NCBI GenBank assembly: GCA_023425285.1
Contig: JAFACY010000298.1
Location: forward strand, 1-39,265
Direction of reading: 5' to 3'
Source: Bacillota bacterium
Lineage (GTDB): Bacteria; Bacillota; Clostridia; Tissierellales; Sedimentibacteraceae
Length of the DNA stretch: 39,265 nt
The translations under genes were made by a program, and so were the position numbers. This document shows, piece after piece, positions 23,161 through 29,280 of this stretch; position 1 is the stretch's first letter; every line of letters begins with the position of its first letter. Under the pieces are notes generated by a model. The model was given only the letters and a program-made list of their open reading frames with translations, searched no databases and was not told the DNA's origin.

Positions 23161-24689
23161 TACTGCTCACCTCCTTCAAGATCTATAATTTCTATAATTT
23201 CGTTATTTTCATCCTCAGCTACATTTTCTTCAATCTTTTCAAATTTACCTACCTTTAACTTATAAACAACTCCAAGAATCTGAATCGTAATCAGGGGTGT
23301 CATCGCAACCATTGCTACGAGACCGAAAGCATCGGTGAGTATATTTCCTCCTACTGCTTCAGCAGCGCCCATCGCAAACGGAAGCATGAATGTTGCCGTC
23401 ATAGGTCCTGAAGCCACACCTCCGGAGTCAAAAGCGATACCTGTAAATATTTGTGATACATAAAACATCAACACCAAGGCTATAGCATAACCCGGTACTA
23501 TAAAATACCAAATACTTATTCCCGTAAGAATTCTTATCATGGCAATACCTATTGATATGGCTACTCCCAATGAAAGAGAGATAAGCATTGCTCTTTTAGA
23601 AATCGCCCCACCGGTTACTTCCTCAACCTGTTTATTTAATACATGAACTGCCGGCTCCGCTGCTACAATGAAAAATCCCATAATCATACCTATAGGTATC
23701 AATATCCAGTTGTAATCCAGACCTGCCAGCGCATGCCCCAGATAATTTCCTGCCGGGAGGAAGCCTACATTTACACCTGTTAAGAACACCACTAATCCAA
23801 GGTATGTATATATTACACCGAATGTCATTTTTATCATCTGACTCTTTGGTAATTTAAGAAAAGCAAATTGGAAAATAATAAATGCAACCACTATAGGCGA
23901 TAAAGCCAAGGCAACTTCTTTAAAAAAATGAGGAAATTCATGAGCATATATACTTATAACGTCCCTGAAGCTGCTTACTTCCGCTATTACAACTTCCTCA
24001 TAGCTTCCGGATGTATTATAAAAAAGTCCAAGAATGAGAACAGACAAAATCGGTCCTACAGAACAAAGTGCTACAAGACCAAAGCTGTCATCATGAGCAC
24101 TTTTTCCTCCTCTTACCGCAGCGACACCAAGTCCTAACGACATAATGAACGGAACAGTTATGGGGCCCGTCGTAACACCGCCTGAATCAAAAGCAACCGG
24201 AACAAAATCATTTGGTGTAAAATAAGCTAATGTAAAAATAATTGCATAAAATACTAATAATACATATGAAAGCCTTATTTGAAAAACTATACGTAAAATA
24301 GAAACTACTAAAAATACGCCCACTCCAAAAGCAACAGCCCCAATAATTACATTATCGGCAATTGAAGGAACCTGTCCGGCTAAAACCTGTAAGTCCGGTT
24401 CCGCAACAGTAATCATAAATCCCATTATAAAGCTTATTATGATTAATGCTGTCAATTTTCGTGATTTGGTAAGCTCCGAACCTATTCTTTCTCCCATAGG
24501 CATCATTGATATGTCAGCGCCAAGTGTAAAAAGACCCATGCCTAATATTAATAATATTGCTCCTGTCAAAAATAACATAAATAAACCTGTTGGCATAGGA
24601 GTTATTACATAGTGCAAAATAATGACAATAATGCTTATAGGGAGCACTGATGATAGTGATTCTTTAATTTTTTCAACCAGATTGTTCAA
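23160..24689 (-). CDS. DUF1538 membrane protein, predicted transporter
   Basis: A 509-residue integral membrane protein with about 12-14 helices in two homologous halves. Each half has AEP (97-99 and 344-346), FDSGGV-x-GP (167-176 and 420-429) and an AFGLVA/SFGLVA segment (about 203 and 455), which identifies two DUF1538 units, an internally duplicated transporter-like fold. The acidic C-terminal tail is cytoplasmic. The start is TTG at 24689 with GAGGAGG about ten bases upstream. Substrate unknown. The two PII-like genes directly downstream suggest allosteric control comparable to AmtB-GlnK; this is inference. Confidence 0.88.
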   Translation of the reverse strand: MNNLVEKIKESLSSVLPISIIVIILHYVITPMPTGLFMLFLTGAILLILGMGLFTLGADISMMPMGERIGSELTKSRKLTALIIISFIMGFMITVAEPDLQVLAGQVPSIADNVIIGAVAFGVGVFLVVSILRIVFQIRLSYVLLVFYAIIFTLAYFTPNDFVPVAFDSGGVTTGPITVPFIMSLGLGVAAVRGGKSAHDDSFGLVALCSVGPILSVLILGLFYNTSGSYEEVVIAEVSSFRDVISIYAHEFPHFFKEVALALSPIVVAFIIFQFAFLKLPKSQMIKMTFGVIYTYLGLVVFLTGVNVGFLPAGNYLGHALAGLDYNWILIPIGMIMGFFIVAAEPAVHVLNKQVEEVTGGAISKRAMLISLSLGVAISIGIAMIRILTGISIWYFIVPGYAIALVLMFYVSQIFTGIAFDSGGVASGPMTATFMLPFAMGAAEAVGGNILTDAFGLVAMVAMTPLITIQILGVVYKLKVGKFEKIEENVAEDENNEIIEIIDLEGGEQ

Positions 24690-24743
24690 ATAATAATTAC
24701 CTCCTCATAATATATTTAAAAAGCAAGTTATTTCTTACTATTA

Positions 24744-24772
24744 AGTTTATATTAAATAAAATGAGTAGTCAA
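24744..24772 (-). promoter_or_regulatory. Sigma-A type promoter of the DUF1538 operon
   Basis: On the minus strand TTGACT (24772-24767) and TAAACT (24749-24744) are 17 bases apart, about 55 bases before the TTG start. Confidence 0.55.
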
Positions 24773-24851
24773 TGATTATATTCTGTAAAGATTCAGCTTA
24801 ATATTTTTTCTATTAGTCAAATATATGAATTGGAAAATATTTTGCTCTATG

Positions 24852-25763
24852 TTAATTTACCTTGACTAAATATTTCTTCACCATTTTAACAGGATGATAT
24901 GACTGCTTGGCTTTTCTCAACCCTTCATTGCCTGTATCCTCCTGCCTGTTTACAAATTCAGTATCTGAGAAGCTTTCCGTCAAAAATATCCTGTTTAAAA
25001 ATGAATATATGCCCTTATATGAAATTTCTCCTCGTTCCACATGAATGACCGCCATTTTATCATTAACTTTTTCTCCGACAGCAAAACCCGCTAAATTTCC
25101 GTCAACATAAATTGCAATGGATCTAAGATCAAAATAGTGCAGCTCCACAAACAAATCCTTTATTGCATCTATCTCCATCAGCATTTCCTTATCTACGGTT
25201 ACGGCAACCTCGTCATGCCACTTATGTAAAAGAGCCAGGCAATCCTTTATTACCTTTTCGTTGTCCAATGTTTTTATTTCATAGCCGTAGGATTTATTGA
25301 ATGAGTTGAAATGATTTTTTTTGCCATGATACTTTTTGCCCTTTAACTCTATCAGATCCGTAATGCTGTAAACATATTCAAAATCATCAACATCTTCAAT
25401 AGCTTCAATCTTGTAATCCGTATACCTTTTTAAGTCATTTAAAAAAATTTCATCAACATCTCCGAACAAATACTCTCTGTCCGTATAGTCCTGATTTCTT
25501 GTTTTCAGAACATCTATAAGTTCCGTCAATCTTTCCTTTTTATATCCGAAGGGCTGAGCATAAAATGTTTCTTTCCCTTCTTCATTTTTTTCTATAATCA
25601 ATGTATCATCATATATGGCATATTTTACATTGTTGAGTTTCCTCCACATATATAATGAAGAAAACAGATACTCGTAAGACTCCAGATCTTCCTTATCTAT
25701 ATATTTTTCTATAATTTCTTTATCATCAATTGTAAGCCTTTTAAAACTTATAATGAAAATCAT
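24852..25763 (-). CDS. DUF2156 / phosphatidylglycerol lysyltransferase C-terminal-like protein
   Basis: A 303-residue soluble protein with the two-GNAT-fold architecture of DUF2156, the domain that forms the catalytic part of MprF-type lipid aminoacyltransferases but here without membrane segments. Recognisable parts are FKRLTIDDKEIIEKYI at the start, YSITDLIELKGKKYHGKKNH (about 130-150) and AIYVDGNLAGFAVGE (about 215-230). Substrate unknown; tRNA-dependent aminoacyl transfer is only a possibility. The ATG at 25763 is abutted by GGGAG with no spacing, while an in-frame ATT three codons later (25754) has nine-base spacing, so the real start may be noncanonical. TATAAT lies about 50 bases upstream with a poor -35. 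Confidence 0.82.
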   Translation of the reverse strand: MIFIISFKRLTIDDKEIIEKYIDKEDLESYEYLFSSLYMWRKLNNVKYAIYDDTLIIEKNEEGKETFYAQPFGYKKERLTELIDVLKTRNQDYTDREYLFGDVDEIFLNDLKRYTDYKIEAIEDVDDFEYVYSITDLIELKGKKYHGKKNHFNSFNKSYGYEIKTLDNEKVIKDCLALLHKWHDEVAVTVDKEMLMEIDAIKDLFVELHYFDLRSIAIYVDGNLAGFAVGEKVNDKMAVIHVERGEISYKGIYSFLNRIFLTESFSDTEFVNRQEDTGNEGLRKAKQSYHPVKMVKKYLVKVN

Positions 25764-25852
25764 CTCCCATGCATATAAATATAGTCTATTAAATCTTATT
25801 ATTATAGTATCACATAAAAAATATATTTCAATATATTTATAAATTTATTTTA

Positions 25853-25880
25853 TAAAGTAACTTGACAAATTAAAGTAACT
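25853..25880 (+). promoter_or_regulatory. Direct repeats around the ccdA -35 box, candidate operator
   Basis: TAAAGTAACT occurs at 25853-25862 and 25871-25880, eighteen bases apart start to start, bracketing the -35 hexamer. The second gene of the operon encodes an HxlR regulator, so these may be its binding sites. Confidence 0.5.
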
Positions 25881-25890
25881 ATGCTATAGT
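25862..25890 (+). promoter_or_regulatory. Promoter of the ccdA-hxlR-reductase-thioredoxin operon
   Basis: TTGACA (25862-25867), 17-base spacer, TATAGT (25885-25890): a near-consensus sigma-A promoter. The transcript would begin about 20 bases before the start codon of ccdA. Confidence 0.85.
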
Positions 25891-25916
25891 AAAATAAAAG
25901 ATTTGGGGGTGTTATT

Positions 25917-26612
25917 ATTTTACTGGTTTTTCTTGAAGGATTTTTATCTTTTTTTTCACCCTGCGTACTTCCTCTCATACCTGTATACATCAGTTATCTG
26001 GCAGGTAACGGGAAAGCAGTGGGCAGTGACGGTACTATAATATATAACCGAAAAATAGTCTTGCTAAACACATTATTCTTTATAGGCGGAATTTCAAGCG
26101 TATTTTTCCTGCTTGGTCTTTCATTTTCCGCATTGGGTACATTTTTTAATCAAAATAAAGAATTATTCAGTAAAATTGGCGGCATAATAATTATTATTAT
26201 GGGTCTTGTGCAGTTAAATATAATTAAATTAAATTTTTTAAAAATGGAAAAAAGATTTCACCTTGATTTAACCGCTGTGAAAATGAACCCCATAATTGCA
26301 TTTATAATGGGATTTACTTTCAGCTTTGCATGGACTCCATGTGTGGGTCCCGCATTGTCATCAGTATTGATACTGGCATCAAATGCTGATAATATCTTTT
26401 CGGGAAATGCCTTGGTATTAATTTATACTCTCGGCTTCATAATCCCCTTTATAATATTAGGTTTATTCACTACAGAGGCACTTAACTTTTTCAGAGAAAA
26501 AAGAAACCTTGTAAAATATACGATTAAAGCAGGCGGAATTATTTTAATCCTAATAGGTATTATGACCTATACCGGAACTTTTACTACATTAAGCAGGTTT
26601 TTTGCGAGATAG
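25917..26612 (+). CDS. ccdA: CcdA/DsbD-like thiol-disulfide membrane protein, no ATG/GTG/TTG start
   Basis: About 232 residues, six predicted helices. The family hallmark FLEGFLSFFSPCVLPLIPVY lies immediately at the N-terminus, with Cys16 in SPCVLP, and Cys142 in WTPCVGP is the second redox cysteine. The frame is closed by a stop at 25888-25890 region upstream, and between that stop and SPCVLP there is no ATG, GTG or TTG. The best candidate is ATT at 25917 (or 25914), seven bases after GGGGG; CTG at 25923 is an alternative. CcdA passes electrons from cytoplasmic thioredoxin across the membrane. Thioredoxin and a reductase are encoded in the same operon. No extracytoplasmic partner is in the window. 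Confidence 0.85.
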   Translation: MLLVFLEGFLSFFSPCVLPLIPVYISYLAGNGKAVGSDGTIIYNRKIVLLNTLFFIGGISSVFFLLGLSFSALGTFFNQNKELFSKIGGIIIIIMGLVQLNIIKLNFLKMEKRFHLDLTAVKMNPIIAFIMGFTFSFAWTPCVGPALSSVLILASNADNIFSGNALVLIYTLGFIIPFIILGLFTTEALNFFREKRNLVKYTIKAGGIILILIGIMTYTGTFTTLSRFFAR

Positions 26613-26623
26613 GAGTGAAAAAT

Positions 26624-27061
26624 GTGAAAAAACCACAATATAACATACAGTGCAACATAGCACAGACTTTAAATATTATCGGTGATAAATGGTCATTGCT
26701 GATACTGCACCAAATGCTGATGGGACGTGAGACATATAAGGAAATACTTGACGGTCTGGAAGGAATACCGACAAATTTATTATCAGAGCGCCTAAAAACA
26801 TTAGAATATGATGATTTAACATATAAGGAGCTTTATCAGGATCATCCTCCGAGATACAAATATTCTTTGACAGAAAAGGGAATGGATTTGGTTGATGTAT
26901 TTAACAGTTTGGTACTGTGGGGCGAAAAACATCTAAGTAAATGTCACAAAAAATTAGTTCATGACAAATGTCATCATACAGTTGAATTAAAATACCACTG
27001 TCCTGAATGCAGCACATATATCAACAGTGATGAGCTTGAAGTAATTGAACCAAATGAGTGA
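26624..27061 (+). CDS. HxlR-family redox-type transcriptional regulator
   Basis: I start at the GTG at 26624, eight bases after AGGAG (another GTG at 26615 overlaps that site). The 145-residue product has the HxlR winged helix: CNIAQTLNIIGDKWSLLILHQ, then NLLSERLKTL and PPRYKYSLTEKG. Cys10 is at the position of the redox-sensing cysteine of YodB/HypR-type members. The C-terminal tail adds C107, C116, C126 and C129 (with H117 and H118) in a CxxC-containing zinc-ribbon-like cluster not usual for the family. Cotranscribed with ccdA, 11 bases downstream, and with the reductase. Probably controls its own operon through the repeats at 25853-25880. Confidence 0.88.
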   Translation: MKKPQYNIQCNIAQTLNIIGDKWSLLILHQMLMGRETYKEILDGLEGIPTNLLSERLKTLEYDDLTYKELYQDHPPRYKYSLTEKGMDLVDVFNSLVLWGEKHLSKCHKKLVHDKCHHTVELKYHCPECSTYINSDELEVIEPNE

Positions 27062-27068
27062 GGTTAAT

Positions 27069-27929
27069 ATGGGAGATATAACAGATATTATAATAGTCGG
27101 AGCAGGACCCGCCGGCTTATCTGCAGCAGTCAATGCAGTAAACAGAGGAAAGACAGTCCGGATTTTTTCCAACAAGGAAAATTATTTGTCAAAAGCTGAA
27201 AGAGTGGATAATCACTTGGGTTTCTACAATGTAAGCGGCAAAGAGCTTATGGATAATTTCAGAGAACATGCAGAAGCTATGAATATAAAAATCGAAGATG
27301 GAAAGGTAGTTAATATACTTCCCATGGGTGAAAGCTTCATGGCAAACATCAACGGTGAAATAGCAGAGGCAAAAAAAATAATTCTTGCTATGGGTGTTTC
27401 AAAGGTAAAGGAGCTTCCCGGAGAAGGTAAATTATTGGGAAGCGGTGTAAGCTACTGTGCAACCTGCGACGGAATGCTTTACAGAAACAAAAATGCCATA
27501 GTGTGGGACCAGTCAAACGATGCATTGGAGGAAGCAAATTATTTAAGCAGCATCGGTGTAAACATAACATTTGTTTCAAAAAATCTGCGTTCCGGGCATT
27601 TAAATGAAAATATTAAATATGTAAACGGAACAATTTCGGAAATAATGGGGGATTATTCAGTAGAAGCCGTTGTTATAAACGGAGAGAAGCTGCAGGCAGA
27701 TGCTGTGTTCTTACTCAGGGATGCGGTAGCACCGACAGCATTAATAGACGGACTTGAAACAGAAGGCGGATTCATAAGGATAAATAAAAATATGGAAACA
27801 AATATTGAAGGAGTCTATGCAGCCGGAGATATAACCGGTAAACCTCTTCAGTTATCAAAAGCAGTTAGCGAAGGTCTGATAGCTGCACAGCATGCGGCTG
27901 TTCAAATAGATTCAAATATAATAAAATAA
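27069..27929 (+). CDS. Thioredoxin-reductase-like flavoprotein, probably ferredoxin-dependent
   Basis: 286 residues from the ATG at 27069, preceded by GAGG at five bases (two earlier in-frame ATGs overlap hxlR and lack a site). FAD-binding motifs are intact: GAGPAG (11-16) and AAGDITG (251-257). The redox pair is C130-A-T-C133. However the NADPH-binding region is altered: the GGGxSAxEEA motif of standard reductases reads VWDQSNDALEEA (145-156), and the HRRxxxR motif reads KNLRSGHLNE (171-180). This pattern fits the ferredoxin-dependent flavin thioredoxin reductases of Clostridia. Thioredoxin is encoded 28 bases downstream, so it is the likely substrate. Confidence 0.88.
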   Translation: MGDITDIIIVGAGPAGLSAAVNAVNRGKTVRIFSNKENYLSKAERVDNHLGFYNVSGKELMDNFREHAEAMNIKIEDGKVVNILPMGESFMANINGEIAEAKKIILAMGVSKVKELPGEGKLLGSGVSYCATCDGMLYRNKNAIVWDQSNDALEEANYLSSIGVNITFVSKNLRSGHLNENIKYVNGTISEIMGDYSVEAVVINGEKLQADAVFLLRDAVAPTALIDGLETEGGFIRINKNMETNIEGVYAAGDITGKPLQLSKAVSEGLIAAQHAAVQIDSNIIK

Positions 27930-27957
27930 ATATTATTCATAAAGAAGGAGAATTATT

Positions 27958-28287
27958 ATGTCAGAAAAAATAAAGTATGTAAACAGCGCAAAGGAATTTG
28001 ATGAGTTATTATCCACAGAAAAATATGTATTGGTAGACTTCTGGGCTACATGGTGCGCACCGTGCAGAATGATTGCACCCGTTATAGAAAAATTAGCCGA
28101 TCAATATGACGGCAAAATAACTGTTGCTAAGGTTGACGTTGACCAGCAGCAGGAGCTTTCAATCAGATACGGCATACAGAGCATACCCACTGTTATTCTG
28201 TACAAAAACGGTAAGATAGAAGCAAAAGAAATCGGTGTAAAACCGCTGAATTCTTTCACAAGAATGCTTGACAGCCACATAGCTTAA
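27958..28287 (+). CDS. trxA: Thioredoxin
   Basis: A 109-residue cytoplasmic dithiol carrier with the complete active site WCAPC (C33, C36), the FWATWC start of the fold, Asp27 buried and the cis-proline in SIPTV. AAGGAG precedes the ATG. It is the last gene of the operon with the reductase-like flavoprotein and CcdA, suggesting a chain flavoprotein to thioredoxin to membrane CcdA. Followed by a terminator shared with the convergent acetyltransferase gene. Confidence 0.97.
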   Translation: MSEKIKYVNSAKEFDELLSTEKYVLVDFWATWCAPCRMIAPVIEKLADQYDGKITVAKVDVDQQQELSIRYGIQSIPTVILYKNGKIEAKEIGVKPLNSFTRMLDSHIA

Positions 28288-28308
28288 AAGACCCTTTGGG
28301 GTCTTTTT
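28286..28308. terminator. Terminator between trxA and the GNAT gene
   Basis: AAAAGACCC and GGGTCTTTT (28286-28294 and 28299-28307) pair around TTTG, followed by T on the plus strand and by T residues from the A side on the minus strand. It overlaps the stop codons of both convergent genes. Confidence 0.85.
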
Positions 28309-28825
28309 ATTTCTTCCATTCACTTTTTAAAAGTCCATACAACAATAAATCATACCTTTTATCATCTCTCAGGACAAATTCCCTGTATGTACCTTCTCTT
28401 TTAAATCCTTCACTCTCATACAAGGAAATTGCGGCAGTATTAAACTCCAGCACATTGAGCTGTATCCTGTGAAAATCCAATTTTTCAAATCCATGTTCAA
28501 GCAAAAATCTTAGGGCTTTCCTGCCGTATCCCCTGCCTCTTACATTTTTATCACCTATACCTATAAAAAGAGTAGCAACTTTATTTTCCTTTACTATGTC
28601 ATCAAATCCCGCAATTCCTATTATCTGATTATTATCGATAAGTCTGATTGCAAAAACGTCTGACTCGTCATTTTTCTCATAGTCATTGAAAGTTCTGTCA
28701 ACCTCTTCCTCCGACTGAGATACGGGGGGCATATAATCGTAGAATTTCAGAAATTCAATGTCTTTAAACCACTCATAAATATATGTCATATCATCATTTT
28801 CAATTCGTTCTAACTTTATTTCCAT
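28307..28825 (-). CDS. GNAT-family N-acetyltransferase (RimJ/RimL-like)
   Basis: 172 residues from the ATG at 28825, which has AAGGAG five bases upstream; an in-frame ATG ten codons earlier has none. The acetyl-CoA binding motif A is VRGRGYGRKAL (95-105), followed by the HGFEKLDFHRIQLNV strand and NTAAISLYESEGFKREG, typical of the RimJ/RimL and ribosomal-protein or antibiotic acetyltransferase group. Substrate unknown. It lies at the end of the long minus-strand run from gyrB, after a hairpin-containing spacer. Confidence 0.9.
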   Translation of the reverse strand: MEIKLERIENDDMTYIYEWFKDIEFLKFYDYMPPVSQSEEEVDRTFNDYEKNDESDVFAIRLIDNNQIIGIAGFDDIVKENKVATLFIGIGDKNVRGRGYGRKALRFLLEHGFEKLDFHRIQLNVLEFNTAAISLYESEGFKREGTYREFVLRDDKRYDLLLYGLLKSEWKK

Positions 28826-28844
28826 GACAGCTCCTTTGAGTATT

Positions 28845-28884
28845 TTAGGGAGCATAGATTGATTGCCACATCTATACTCCCTAA
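28845..28884 (-). other. Hairpin between the glyoxalase-like and GNAT genes
   Basis: Fifteen-base arms (28845-28859 and 28870-28884) pair completely on the minus strand with one G-U, loop of ten bases. The downstream sequence is A-rich rather than T-rich, so it is an mRNA stability or partial termination element, not a clear terminator. Confidence 0.55.
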
Positions 28885-28896
28885 TAGTTTAATACT

Positions 28897-29265
28897 TTAT
28901 TTTTTTCTCACAATTTCTATCCAGTATCCGTCGGGGTCAACAATGAAGTATATACCCATTGACTCATTGACAAATTCTATACATCCCATTTCCTGATGCT
29001 TTTTAAAAGCTTCTTCATAGTTATCAGTCTGCATTGCAAGATGATATTCCTGTTCTCCCAAATCGTAAGACTCTGTTCGGTCTCTCATATAGGTAAGCTC
29101 CAACGTAAAGTCCGTTTCGCCGTCACCCAAATATATCAATATAAAGCTTCCATCCGCAGCTTCTTTTCTTTTAACTTCCTTCAGTCCAAGTGCCTTATGA
29201 TAAAAATCCAGACTTTTTTCTAAATCTAACACGTTAAAATTAAAATGGTTAAATGAAAATTTCAT
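28897..29265 (-). CDS. Glyoxalase I-like VOC-family protein
   Basis: A 122-residue single-domain VOC protein. It retains the metal-binding quartet expected for lactoylglutathione lyase: H7, E56, H75 and E117, in two beta-alpha-beta-beta-beta modules. The family removes methylglyoxal as a thiol adduct; other VOC activities are possible, so the substrate is uncertain. GGGAG precedes the ATG, 15 bases after the UPF0182 stop, so it is in the same transcript. Confidence 0.88.
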   Translation of the reverse strand: MKFSFNHFNFNVLDLEKSLDFYHKALGLKEVKRKEAADGSFILIYLGDGETDFTLELTYMRDRTESYDLGEQEYHLAMQTDNYEEAFKKHQEMGCIEFVNESMGIYFIVDPDGYWIEIVRKK

Positions 29266-29280
29266 ATTGTCTCCCTTCTC

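Noticed and set aside
26615..26623. Alternative GTG start of the HxlR gene at 26615
   Set aside because: It overlaps the AGGAG site itself. The ATG at 26622 is out of frame. The GTG at 26624 has proper spacing.
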